NCBI RefSeq assembly: GCF_033546935.1
Contig: NZ_CP137854.1
Coordinates: 4,960,001 to 5,024,000, forward strand
Direction: 5' to 3'
DNA from: Xylophilus sp. GOD-11R
Lineage (GTDB): Bacteria > Pseudomonadota > Gammaproteobacteria > Burkholderiales > Burkholderiaceae_C
DNA length: 64,000 nucleotides
In this document: positions 24,672 to 33,095 of the stretch, piece after piece
Numbering within the stretch: the first letter of the stretch is position 1
How the letters are laid out: every line of letters starts with the position of its first letter
The notes under the pieces: model-generated
Database searches by the model: none
Told to the model about the DNA's origin: nothing
The model's input: the letters and a program-made list of their open reading frames with translations, nothing else
Translations under genes and position numbers: made by a program

Positions 24672-25970
24672 TCAACAAGCGCGTGGCGTGACGTTCTTGT
24701 CCTTGGCGTACTTCGCCGCGAACTCCTTCACCAGCGGATCGATGTGCGTCTTGTCGGACTGGTACCAGTCCGATTTAATCTGCCACTTGCCGCCGTCCCA
24801 CTGCACGATGCGCGCCCAGTCGTTGCCCATGTGGTTGGCGCACGAGGTCTTGACCGGCCGCATGATCTCGCCGAAGCCCAGCGCCTTGAGCTTGTCGGCC
24901 GTGAGGTCCAGGTTCTCGAAGCCCCAGCGCACCTGTTCGGGCGTGAGCGTCTTGCCCTTGCCGTACTTCTCCTGTGCGGCGCGGATCGCCTCGACCTGCA
25001 GCATCGAGATCATCATTCCGCGCGTATGCGCCAACGTGCCCACACCGGTCGGCACGCCCGTGCCCTGGCCCTTGTCGTAGACGAACTTCTTCAGCTCGTC
25101 GTGCACCTTGTCCTTGGCTGCGCTGTTGTGGATGGTGATCGCGTTGTAGCCGGTGGCGCCCGCGCCGATGTCCTTGACGTCGTGGTCGGAGCCCGCCCAC
25201 CAGATGCCGTAGATCTTCTCGCGCGGATAGCCGCTGGCCTGGGCCTCGCGAATGCCCGCCGGCGTCATGACGCCGGCCGACCAGAACAGCACGTAGTCGG
25301 GCCGCTGCTGGCGGATCTGCAGCCAGGTCGACTTCTGCTCCACCCCCGGCGGCGTGACCGGGAACAGCGACACCTCGAAGCCATCGGCCGCCGCGCGTTT
25401 CTGCAGCAGCGGAATCGGCTCCTTGCCGTAGGGACTGTCGTGGTAGACCAACGCGATCTTCTTGCCCTTCAGGCTGCCTTTCTCCTTCTTCGCGATGTCC
25501 TGCAGCATCACGTCGGCGGCGGTCCAGTAGGTGCCCAGCAGCGGGAAGTTCCACTGGAACACGGTACCGTCGACCGACTGCGACAGGCCGTAGCCGGGCG
25601 TCTCGATGGCCACCTTGTCGGCATAGGCCTTGTCGGTCACCGCGAAGGTGATGCCGGTGGATTGCGGGTCGAAGCCCGAGGCGCCGGTGCCCTTGGCCTT
25701 GAGACGTTCGTAGCACTCCACGCCCTTGGCCGCGTCGTAGGCCGTCTCGCATTCCTCATACGCCAGCTTCACGCCGTTGACGCCGCCGTCACGCGCGTTG
25801 ACGAGCTTGAGGTAGTCCTGCTTGCCGTCGGCCCAGGGCACGCCGAGCGGCGCGAACTGGCCGGTGCGGTAGACCAGCAGGGGCACGAACTGTTCCTGCG
25901 CCGACGCCGGCGCGAAAGCCAGCGTCGAGGCCGCTGCCGCGATGCCGATCACGATGGTGTTGAGCTTCAT
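24672..25970 (-). CDS. livK: Branched-chain-type ABC transporter substrate-binding protein
   Basis: A 432-residue periplasmic binding protein (Peripla_BP_6 type) with a signal peptide of ~24 residues (cleavage after APASA). The mature part starts with QFVPLLVYRTGQFAPLGVPWADG, typical of the subgroup found beside CoA-ligase genes. Ligands in this subgroup are often aromatic or other carboxylic acids rather than leucine. The adjoining acyl-CoA synthetase and PaaK-like genes support that reading; the true ligand is unknown. It sits between livM and livF, separated from livF by a dispersed repeat. Confidence 0.9.
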   Translation of the reverse strand: MKLNTIVIGIAAAASTLAFAPASAQEQFVPLLVYRTGQFAPLGVPWADGKQDYLKLVNARDGGVNGVKLAYEECETAYDAAKGVECYERLKAKGTGASGFDPQSTGITFAVTDKAYADKVAIETPGYGLSQSVDGTVFQWNFPLLGTYWTAADVMLQDIAKKEKGSLKGKKIALVYHDSPYGKEPIPLLQKRAAADGFEVSLFPVTPPGVEQKSTWLQIRQQRPDYVLFWSAGVMTPAGIREAQASGYPREKIYGIWWAGSDHDVKDIGAGATGYNAITIHNSAAKDKVHDELKKFVYDKGQGTGVPTGVGTLAHTRGMMISMLQVEAIRAAQEKYGKGKTLTPEQVRWGFENLDLTADKLKALGFGEIMRPVKTSCANHMGNDWARIVQWDGGKWQIKSDWYQSDKTHIDPLVKEFAAKYAKDKNVTPRAC

Positions 25971-26036
25971 GACTTGTCTCCTGTTATGGGCACTCGCTGG
26001 TGCCGGTTGGCTGCTGCTGTCGACGAACGCTGGGGA

Positions 26037-27101
26037 TCAATAGGGGAATGGCCAGAGCCGTAGTTTTTGTCGCGCGGTGGACCAGAGTTTTGCCAGCCCA
26101 TGCGGCTCCACGATGAGGAAGAACACGATCAGTGCGCCGAACACCATGTGCTCCAGTTGCGAGGCCACGGCCGTGCCGAGCGACAGGCCGAGCCAGTGCG
26201 GCACGTAGTTCAGGGCCAGCGGCAGCAGCACGATGAAGGCCGCGCCGAAGAAGCTGCCGGCGATGGAGCCGAGCCCGCCGATGATCACCATGAACAGCAG
26301 CTGGAAGGACTTGTCGATGCCAAAGGCCGCCGGCTCCCACGAGCCCAGGTGCACGAAGCCCCACAGCGCGCCCGCCACGCCCACGATGAAGCTGCTGACC
26401 GCGAAGGCGGTGAGCTTGGCATGCACCGGCCGGATGCCGATCACGCTGGCGGCCACGTCCATGTCGCGCATGGCCATCCACTCCCGGCCGATGGCGCCAC
26501 GCACCAGGTTCTTGGCCAGCAGCGCGAACAGCGCCACCAGCGCCAGGCACAGCAGGTATTTCTGCACCGGGGTGTCGAAGCGCCAGCCGAACATCGACAG
26601 CACATTGACGCTGACCGAGCCGGAGGACGAATCGTTGGTGACCCATTTCACCCGGTTGGTGAACCAGTCCACGAAGAACTGCGCGGCCAGTGTCGCCACC
26701 GCCAGGTACAGCCCACGGATGCGCAGGCTCGGGATACCGAACAGCACGCCGCACACCGTGGCCGCCAGCCCGCCGCCGATGAGTGACAGCAACAACGGCA
26801 TGCCCTCGATGCGCACCTGCAGGTTGTAGGCCGCGTAGGCGCCCACGGCCATGAAGGCGCCGGTGCCCAGCGAGATCTGGCCGCAGTAGCCGACGAGGAT
26901 GTTGAGCCCGATCGCGGCCAGCGCCAGGATCAGGAAGGGGATCAGCACCGCGCGGAACACGTAGTCGCTGGCCAGCGCCGGCACCACGACGAAGGCCACC
27001 GCCAGCAGGGCGAGCATGGCCCAGCGGTCCTGGGCGACGGGGAACAGCGCCATGTCGGCGCGGTAGCTGCTCTTGAACTGGCCATTTTCCCGATAGATCA
27101 C
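26037..27101 (-). CDS. livM: Branched-chain-type ABC transporter permease LivM
   Basis: A 354-residue inner-membrane permease with about nine to ten hydrophobic segments. The LivM hallmark GYCGQISLGTGAFMAVGAYAA is near residue 72, and IGGLGSIAGSFFGAAFI marks the conserved cytoplasmic EAA-like loop. It forms the channel with LivH. The N-terminus (MIYRENGQFKSSYRADM) is typical of this subgroup. It lies between livH and livK on the same strand. Confidence 0.93.
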   Translation of the reverse strand: MIYRENGQFKSSYRADMALFPVAQDRWAMLALLAVAFVVVPALASDYVFRAVLIPFLILALAAIGLNILVGYCGQISLGTGAFMAVGAYAAYNLQVRIEGMPLLLSLIGGGLAATVCGVLFGIPSLRIRGLYLAVATLAAQFFVDWFTNRVKWVTNDSSSGSVSVNVLSMFGWRFDTPVQKYLLCLALVALFALLAKNLVRGAIGREWMAMRDMDVAASVIGIRPVHAKLTAFAVSSFIVGVAGALWGFVHLGSWEPAAFGIDKSFQLLFMVIIGGLGSIAGSFFGAAFIVLLPLALNYVPHWLGLSLGTAVASQLEHMVFGALIVFFLIVEPHGLAKLWSTARQKLRLWPFPY

Positions 27102-27135
27102 GAGCCCACCTCCACCGCGTTAACGGACGTGCATT

Positions 27136-27238
27136 TCATGGAACACCGCAGGGCCGGCTTTGCCGGACTGCAGGTGTTGCCCCCTGGAAGGGGGGTGGCG
27201 GCCACACGAAGTGGGCAAGCCTGGGGGTGGGCCAAGCC
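27136..27238. repeat. Intergenic repeat, copy 2 (livM-livH gap)
   Basis: Second copy of the element described at 24559-24658, same orientation. It fills nearly the whole gap between livH and livM, so a transcript covering the liv operon would carry both copies as hairpin-forming spacers. Confidence 0.8.
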
Positions 27239-27240
27239 TT

Positions 27241-28170
27241 TCATACGCGATCGATGATCTTGTCGCCGAACAAGCCTTGGGGCCTGATCAGCAGGAAGGC
27301 GAGGGCGAGAACGTAGGCGAACCAGTTCTCGATGCCGCCGCCGACATAGGGGCCGAGGTAGATCTCCGACAGCTTCTCGCCGACGCCGATCAGCAGGCCG
27401 CCGACGATGGCGCCGGGCACCGAGGTCAGCCCGCCCAGAATCACCACCGGAAAGGCCTTCAACGCCACCAGGGAGATGGAGAACTGCACGCCGAGCTTGC
27501 TGCCCCAGATGATGCCGGCGACCAGCGCGACGATGCCGCCGATCGACCAGACGACGACCCAGATGCGCGACAGCGGGATGCCGATGGACTGCGCGGCCTG
27601 GTGGTCGTCGGCCACGGCGCGCAGGGCACGGCCGGTGCGGGTCTTCTGGAAGAAGACGGTGAGGGTAGCGACCAGCAATGCGGCGATGAGGGCGGAGTAG
27701 AGGTCCTCCTTGCTGAGCAGCAGGCCGCCGTCGAAGGTGCTCTCCATGAGGATCATGGGGTCCTTGGGCATGCCGACGTCGATGCGGTAGACGGCGCTGC
27801 CGAAGAGCAGCTGGCCGGCGCCGTCGATGAAGTAGCTGATGCCGAGCGTGGCCATCAGGAGGGTGATGCCGGGCTGGTTGACGAGCTTTCTCAAGGCGAA
27901 GCGCTCTACGGCCCAGGCTACTGCGACCATGCAGGCGGTGGCGGTGGCGGCTGCCAGGATGTTGGCTAGCAGCTGGCTTTCGAAGCCCAGCCACTTGGGG
28001 ATCCATTCGGAGAATCTGGCCATGGCCAAGGCCGCGAAGAGGACCATCGCGCCTTGGGCGAAGTTGAAGACTCCGCTGGCTTTGTAGATGAGGACGAAGC
28101 CCAGGGCGACGAGGGCGTAGAGCATGCCCACCATGAGGCCGCCGAAGAGGGTTTCTAGGAGGAAGCCCAT
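27241..28170 (-). CDS. livH: Branched-chain-type ABC transporter permease LivH
   Basis: A 309-residue permease with about eight membrane segments. LivH features: GLMVGMLYALVALGFVLIYKASGVFNFAQGAM at the N-terminus (key residues YALVALGF and NFAQG), RALRAVADDHQAA in the cytoplasmic loop, and LGGLTSVPGAIVGG as the coupling motif. The start at 28170 is preceded by an A/G-rich stretch usable as a ribosome-binding site. More than 1 kb of repeats separates it from livG, which is unusual for a liv operon. Confidence 0.93.
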   Translation of the reverse strand: MGFLLETLFGGLMVGMLYALVALGFVLIYKASGVFNFAQGAMVLFAALAMARFSEWIPKWLGFESQLLANILAAATATACMVAVAWAVERFALRKLVNQPGITLLMATLGISYFIDGAGQLLFGSAVYRIDVGMPKDPMILMESTFDGGLLLSKEDLYSALIAALLVATLTVFFQKTRTGRALRAVADDHQAAQSIGIPLSRIWVVVWSIGGIVALVAGIIWGSKLGVQFSISLVALKAFPVVILGGLTSVPGAIVGGLLIGVGEKLSEIYLGPYVGGGIENWFAYVLALAFLLIRPQGLFGDKIIDRV

Positions 28171-28670
28171 GGCGTTTTCTTTCTGCTGGTTCGTTGGTGG
28201 ACTCTTTGCGGCTTGGGCTCGTTGCTTGCTGAGCGGGCTTGTCTTTGCTTCTCTTCTTCTACTGGTCGTAGGGTGGAGCTGGGGTGTCGCTCTTGCAGAG
28301 TGGGCTGGTCTTTCTTCTTTTCTTCTACTGGTCGTAGGGGGGAGCTGGGGCGTCGCTCTTGCAGAGGGGGCTGGTGTTTCTTCTCTTCTTCTACTGGCCG
28401 TAGGGTGGAGCTGGGGGCTTGCGCGCCCCCAGACCCGCGGTAACTTTCTTTTCTGGCAAAAAAGAAAGTCACCAAAGAAAGTTGCCTTGAAGACGAGCTC
28501 GAAGCTCGGTCGGGCCATCGCTTCGCTCGGCCTGGGGTATGTGCCTTCGAACGCTCTAGCGGCAACAGTTTGGACAAGGGTTGATCCAGAGCCTTGGCCC
28601 CTGCTTCGCAGGGTCGGGGCTGAGAGGGTAAGGACAGGCGACCGCACTGAGCACGGTGAGGGGGCCGCAT
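28171..28670. repeat. Third copy of the large repeat, with ~65-bp tandem triplication at its head
   Basis: This gene-free stretch between livH and livG holds a forward copy of the arm seen at 21576-21875: GTCGTAGGGTGGAGCTGGGG, the ACTTTCTTTT..AAAAGAAAGT hairpin (28443-28469), the GGCAACAGTTTGGACAAGGG block and CTGAGCACGGTGAGGGGGCC. Its 5' part is repeated: units starting CTTCTACTGG at about 28256, 28322 and 28387, the first two followed by GCTCTTGCAGAG. It diverges from the other arms by scattered substitutions. No gene on either strand. Confidence 0.85.
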
Positions 28671-29063
28671 GCTTTCCATCGCCATGCTCTGTGACGGACG
28701 CTCCATGGTCTGCGCGCTGTTTGCCGCACCGACCGATGCGGCAGCCGTGCACCCATCTGCACCGCCCCATGGACGCGTCGCCCTTATCCCCCGTCGAGCG
28801 CAGCGAAGACCGTCGTAGGCCGAGCGCAGCGATGGCCCGTGTGGTGTTTGGGGTCCCCTGTGGTCGAGAGCGAGGAACGGAGGTTTTGCGGATAAGGGCT
28901 GGCGGCTGTCTGAGCGAAGCGAGTTCCGCCAGACCCCGCAAAACCGAGTACCGCAGCGTGTCCGAAGGACCTCGCCCACCGGGGTCGCCTTTCTTTGGTT
29001 ACTTTCTTTGGCGAAGCAAAGAAAGTGACTCGCCCGCCGGGGCGAAATCCCGGCCTCCGCCCT
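28671..29063. repeat. Composite of smaller hairpin elements, no gene seen
   Basis: Between the large repeat copy and the 36-bp repeats. It contains the hairpin ACTTTCTTTG..CAAAGAAAGT (29001-29026) with a neighbouring TTTCTTTGGT, and short inverted pieces such as GGCGGCTGTC..GTTCCGCC. This hairpin type is a common intergenic element in Comamonadaceae as I recall. No coding features. Confidence 0.55.
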
Positions 29064-29207
29064 CCGCAGGAGAAGCAGCCCACGCAGTGGCACAGCCCCC
29101 GGCAGGAGAAGCAGCTCACGCAGTGGCACAGCCCTCCGCAAGAGAAGCAGCCCACGCAGTGGCACAGCCCTCCGCAGGAGACAAAGCCCACGCAGTGACA
29201 CAGCCCT
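29064..29207. repeat. Four tandem 36-bp repeats
   Basis: Units at 29064-29099, 29100-29135, 29136-29171 and 29172-29207, each of the form CCGCAGGAGAAGCAGCCCAC followed by GCAGTGGCACAGCCCT, with one to five changes between units. There are no spacers. As 36 is a multiple of three, the units read as a 12-residue repeat in open frames, but no start or gene is associated. The array ends 20 bases before the livG stop. Confidence 0.92.
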
Positions 29208-29227
29208 GAAACAAGGCAGCAGACAAC

Positions 29228-30049
29228 TCATGCAGCCCCCCCCAGATAGGCCCGAATGACCTCCTCATTCCCCCGAACCTCGGCAGGCGTCCCATCCCCG
29301 ATCTTCCGCCCGTAATCCAGCACCACCACCCGGTCGGAGATATCCATCACCACCCCCATGTCGTGCTCGATCAGCACGATGGTCGTCCGAAACTCCTCGT
29401 TCACGTCGAGGATGAACCGACACATGTCCTGCTTCTCCTCGACGTTCATCCCCGCCATCGGCTCGTCGAGCAGCAACACCTGCGGCTCCATCGCCAAGGC
29501 CCGCCCGAGATCGACCCGCTTCTGCAGCCCGTACGGCAACTGTCCGACCGGCGTCTTGCGCCACGCCTGGATCTCCAAAAAATCGATGATCCGCTCCACC
29601 GCCTCGCGGTGCGCCATCTCCTCGCGCACCGCCGGCCCCACCCGCAAGGCCTGCATCAGCAGGTTGCTCTTCATGCGCAGGTTGCGCCCGCTCATGATGT
29701 TGTCGAGCACGCTCATGCCCTTGAACAGGGCCAGGTTCTGGAAGGTGCGGGCCACGCCCATCTCGGCCACCTGCCGGCTGTTCATGTGGCGGAAGGTGCG
29801 GCCCCGAAAAGTGATCTGCCCCTGCTGCGGCTGGTAGACGCCGTTGATGCAGTTCAGCATCGAGCTCTTGCCCGCGCCGTTGGGCCCGATGATCGATCGC
29901 ACCTCGTGCTCGCGCACGTCGAAGCTGATGTCGGTGAGCGCCTTCACGCCGCCGAAGGACAGCGAGATGTTGCGCACGTCCAGCACCACGTCGCCGACCG
30001 GCGTGGCATCGGACGGGGCCAGGTCGAGGGGTTCGGCCATCATGTTCAT
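29228..30049 (-). CDS. livG: Branched-chain-type ABC transporter ATP-binding protein LivG
   Basis: A 273-residue ABC ATPase. Walker A IIGPNGAGKSSMLNC, the LivG-specific VARTFQNLALFKGMSVLDN, the signature QLPYGLQKRVDLGRAL (LPYGLQ in place of LSGGQ, typical for this subgroup), Walker B VLLLDEPMAGMN and the switch His in VLIEHDMGVVM. The start overlaps the stop of the acyl-CoA synthetase gene as ATGA, so the two are coupled. An in-frame second Met pair (MNMM) leaves the exact start slightly uncertain. Confidence 0.93.
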   Translation of the reverse strand: MNMMAEPLDLAPSDATPVGDVVLDVRNISLSFGGVKALTDISFDVREHEVRSIIGPNGAGKSSMLNCINGVYQPQQGQITFRGRTFRHMNSRQVAEMGVARTFQNLALFKGMSVLDNIMSGRNLRMKSNLLMQALRVGPAVREEMAHREAVERIIDFLEIQAWRKTPVGQLPYGLQKRVDLGRALAMEPQVLLLDEPMAGMNVEEKQDMCRFILDVNEEFRTTIVLIEHDMGVVMDISDRVVVLDYGRKIGDGTPAEVRGNEEVIRAYLGGAA

Positions 30050-31989
30050 GCCGCGCTCTTCAAGGGGGCGAAGGTGCGGGCCTCGACCACGTTCAGCGTG
30101 GCGCTGACGCTGCCGGTGCGGCCGTCCTCGAACTTCACCTGGGTCTCGATGAACTGCCGACGTACGCCGCCGTACAGGGCGTCGACGAGCACGCGGTACT
30201 TGTCGGCGATGAAGGCCCGGCGGACCTTGCGGGTGCGGGTGAGTTCGTCGTCGTCGGGGTCGAGCTCCTTGTGCAGCACGATGAAGCGCGCGACCTGCGT
30301 GGCTTCCATGCCGGGCTCGGCCGCGAGGTCGGCGTTGACCTGGCCGACGCACTGTGCGATGAGTTCCAGCACCTCGGGCTTGCCGGCCAGGTCCACATAA
30401 CCGGCGTAGGGCAGGCCCTGGCGTTCGGCCCAGTTGCCGACGGCGTCGAAGTCGATGTTGAGAAAGGCGCAGACCTCGGCGCGGCCGTGGCCGAAGCACA
30501 CGGCCTCCTTGATCTGCGGAAAGAACTTGAGCTTGTTCTCGATGTAGTTGGGCGCGAAGAGCGCGCCTTCGACCAGGCGGCCCACGTCCTTGGCCCGGTC
30601 GATGATGCGCAGGTGGCCGTCGTCGTCGAGCACGCCGGCGTCGCCGGTATGGAAGAAGCCCTCGGCGTCGATCACCTCGGCGGTGGCGTCGGGCCGGTGG
30701 TAGTACTCCTTGAGCACCGACACGCCCCGCACCAGCACCTCGCCGTTGTCGGCGATGCGGATCTCGATGCCCGGCGCGGGCTCGCCCACGGTGTGCAGCT
30801 TCACCCGGCCGTTCTTCTGCAGGCAGACATAGGCGCAGGTCTCGGTCTGGCCGTAGAACTGCTTGAGGTTCACGCCGATCGAGCGGAAGAAGCGGAACAG
30901 GTCCGGCCCGATGGCCGCGCCCGCGGTGTAGGCCACCCGCACCCGCGACAGCCCCATGACGTTGCGCAGCGGCCCGTACACCACCGCGTCGCCGAAGGCA
31001 TAGAGCAGCCGATCGAGCGCGCCGACGGGGCGGCCGTCGAGCATGTCGGCGCCCACGCGGCGGGCCAGCGCCATGCAGCGCGCATACAGCCAGCGCTTGG
31101 GCGCGGCCGCGTCTTCCATGCGGATCGAGATCGAGGTGAGCATGGCCTCGAACACCCGGGGCGGGGCGAAGTAATAGCTCGGGCCGATCTCGCGCAGGTC
31201 GATCGCCGCGGTGGCCGGCGACTCCGGGCAGTTGATGGTGAAGCCCGCCACCAGCCATTGCGCAAGCGAGAAGAGGTGGTCGCCGACCCAGGCCGGCGGC
31301 AGGTAGCAGATGACGTCGTCGCGCGGCCCCAGGCCGTCGGTGGCGATGCTGCCCTCGGCGGCGGCGATGAAGGCGCGGTGCGTCTGGCAGACACCCTTGG
31401 GCTTGCCGGTGGTGCCGGAGGTGTAGAGGATGACCGACACGTCGTCGGCCATGACGGCCGCGACGGCCTCGTCGTAGCCGCCGGGTTGCGCCAAGTCCCA
31501 CGCGCGGCCGGCGTCCATCAGCGCCTGCACCGAGACCAGCCCCGGCTGGTCGTAGCCACGCAGGCCACGCGGATCGTCGTAGAACACATGGGCGATGCAT
31601 GCGAGCGCCGGCACGGTGGCGCGCAGCTCCAGCAGCTTGTCGACCTGCTCCTGGTTCTCGGCGAAGGCGAAGCGGATCGCCGCGTCCTGCAGCACGAAGG
31701 CCATCTCGGTGGCGACCGATTCCTGGTAGAGCGGCACCGGCACGCCACGGGCGGCCTGCGCGGCCAGGAAGCAGAAGTACAGGTGCGGCCGGTTGTCGCC
31801 CACGATGGCCAGGTTGTCGCCCGGTGCGAAGCCCAGCGACATCAGACCGCAGGCCATGGCGCGCACCTCTTCGGCCGTCTTGCGCCAGTTCCAGGTCTGC
31901 CAGATGCCGTATTCCTTCTCGCGCACGGCGGGGGCTTCGGGCCGGGCCTGGGCATGGCGGTGCAGCAGCTGGGGAAAGGTACTCGTCAT
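30046..31989 (-). CDS. AMP-forming acyl-CoA synthetase (long-chain type)
   Basis: A 647-residue adenylate-forming ligase. The phosphate-binding loop is ILYTSGTTGKPKG near residue 190; FYGQTETCAYVC, HTGDAGVLDDDG and the hinge IIDRAKDVGRLVEG follow. The long form with an extended C-terminus resembles FadD15-like synthetases found beside liv genes. It is the first gene of the cluster and should activate the acid brought in by the liv transporter to its CoA ester. Whether the acid is aliphatic or aromatic cannot be read from the sequence. Confidence 0.9.
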   Translation of the reverse strand: MTSTFPQLLHRHAQARPEAPAVREKEYGIWQTWNWRKTAEEVRAMACGLMSLGFAPGDNLAIVGDNRPHLYFCFLAAQAARGVPVPLYQESVATEMAFVLQDAAIRFAFAENQEQVDKLLELRATVPALACIAHVFYDDPRGLRGYDQPGLVSVQALMDAGRAWDLAQPGGYDEAVAAVMADDVSVILYTSGTTGKPKGVCQTHRAFIAAAEGSIATDGLGPRDDVICYLPPAWVGDHLFSLAQWLVAGFTINCPESPATAAIDLREIGPSYYFAPPRVFEAMLTSISIRMEDAAAPKRWLYARCMALARRVGADMLDGRPVGALDRLLYAFGDAVVYGPLRNVMGLSRVRVAYTAGAAIGPDLFRFFRSIGVNLKQFYGQTETCAYVCLQKNGRVKLHTVGEPAPGIEIRIADNGEVLVRGVSVLKEYYHRPDATAEVIDAEGFFHTGDAGVLDDDGHLRIIDRAKDVGRLVEGALFAPNYIENKLKFFPQIKEAVCFGHGRAEVCAFLNIDFDAVGNWAERQGLPYAGYVDLAGKPEVLELIAQCVGQVNADLAAEPGMEATQVARFIVLHKELDPDDDELTRTRKVRRAFIADKYRVLVDALYGGVRRQFIETQVKFEDGRTGSVSATLNVVEARTFAPLKSAA

Positions 31990-32057
31990 GCGGTCCTCGG
32001 CTTGTCTCTTTGCCGGGCATGCTAGGCCTGCGTTTGACGCTCGCTTGTCACCCCGGC

Positions 32058-32076
32058 GACATTCCTAGGGAATGTC
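32058..32076. promoter_or_regulatory. Perfect palindrome between divergent acyl-CoA synthetase and Crp/Fnr genes
   Basis: GACATTCC-TAG-GGAATGTC is an 8-bp perfect inverted repeat with 3-bp spacer, 68 bases before the synthetase start and 60 before the regulator start. Its place between divergent genes makes it the best candidate operator for the Crp/Fnr-type protein or another regulator of the cluster. It does not resemble the FNR (TTGAT-N4-ATCAA) or CRP (TGTGA-N6-TCACA) consensus. Confidence 0.6.
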
Positions 32077-32136
32077 CTATCAGGTGCAGTCCCGGGTGGG
32101 CCGGGCGGCGGCGGGCTCTCAGAATCCGCGCCACAC

Positions 32137-32838
32137 ATGGTGATCGACTCTGCCCTGCATCAGCGCCGCCGCCCGCCTACCGGCGCCGAGCTGGCCGTGG
32201 TCCCGTGGCTGGAACGACTGCAGCCCACCGAGCGGCAGCACGCGCTGCAAGTACTGCAGGTCAGCGTCGCACAGCCGGGCGATTTCATCTGCCGCGTCGG
32301 CCGGGCGCCGACCTACTGGTTCGGCGTGGTGGAGGGGCTGCTGAAGATGAGCACCGACAACGACCGTGGCCAGACAGTCACCTATGCCGGCCTGGCGCCG
32401 GGCGGATGGTTCGGCGAAGGCACGGTGCTCAAGCGCGAGCCCTACCGCTACAACATCCAGGCGCTGCGGCGCAGCGTGGTCGCGGGTTTGCCGATCGACG
32501 ATTTCCATTGGCTGCTGGACCATTCCCTCGGCTTCAACCGCTTCGTGATGAGCCAGCTGAGCGAACGCCTGTCGCAGTTCATCGTGGCGCTGGAAACCGA
32601 CCGCCTCACCAGCCCCGACGCGCGCGTGGCCCGCAGCCTGGCGGCGCTCTTCAACCCGGTGCTCTACCCGGCCGTCGGCGACATGCTGCGCATCACCCAG
32701 CAGGAGTTGGCCTACCTTGTCGGCCTGTCACGCCAGCGCGTCAACCAGGCCCTGGCCAGCCTGCAGGCACGCGGCCAGATCAGCATCGAATACGGCGGCC
32801 TGCGCGTGCTCGACCTGCCCGCCTTGCGGGACGGGTGA
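32137..32838 (+). CDS. Crp/Fnr family transcriptional regulator
   Basis: A 233-residue regulator. Residues ~30-145 form a cyclic-nucleotide-binding-type beta roll (GDFICRVGRAPTYWFGVVEG, LAPGGWFGEG). Residues ~185-230 hold the winged helix (ITQQELAYLVGLSRQRVNQALASLQARGQI). The N-terminal Cys residues of oxygen-sensing FNR are absent. It is divergent from the acyl-CoA synthetase/liv cluster, which it probably controls; this genomic pairing is common in beta-proteobacteria as far as I recall. The effector may be a CoA ester or other small molecule (inference). Confidence 0.87.
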   Translation: MVIDSALHQRRRPPTGAELAVVPWLERLQPTERQHALQVLQVSVAQPGDFICRVGRAPTYWFGVVEGLLKMSTDNDRGQTVTYAGLAPGGWFGEGTVLKREPYRYNIQALRRSVVAGLPIDDFHWLLDHSLGFNRFVMSQLSERLSQFIVALETDRLTSPDARVARSLAALFNPVLYPAVGDMLRITQQELAYLVGLSRQRVNQALASLQARGQISIEYGGLRVLDLPALRDG

Positions 32839-33095
32839 GGAGCGGAAGCGGCAGACATTTCCTCGACCTCGCGCCGCCCTTTGCAAAACCGCTCCGGCCA
32901 CCGCCGGGCCGCCCCAAGGCGGCCGGACCTCCTCCTCGGGAGGTGGCGAACTACACGTAGCGAAGCGAAGTGAGAAGCCGGGAGGCTCGTATAACCGCCC
33001 ACCGCCGGGCCGCCCCAAGGCGGCCGGCATTCCTGCTCGGGGGGTGGCGAACTACCCGCAGCGGTGTGGAGTGAAAAGCCGGGAGGCCTGACAGT
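32839..33095. repeat. Two ~100-bp direct repeats in the gap after the Crp/Fnr gene
   Basis: The units start at about 32898 and 32999 (period ~101 bp) with CACCGCCGGGCCGCCCCAAG followed by GCGGCCGG, then GGTGGCGAACTAC, and end GAAGCCGGGAGG or AAAGCCGGGAGG. GGCCGCC..GGCGGCC can form a hairpin. The gap carries no gene. This unit type looks like another dispersed intergenic family. Confidence 0.82.

Noticed and set aside
29064-29207. Possible CRISPR array
   Set aside because: The 36-bp units are contiguous with no spacers and no cas genes are nearby.
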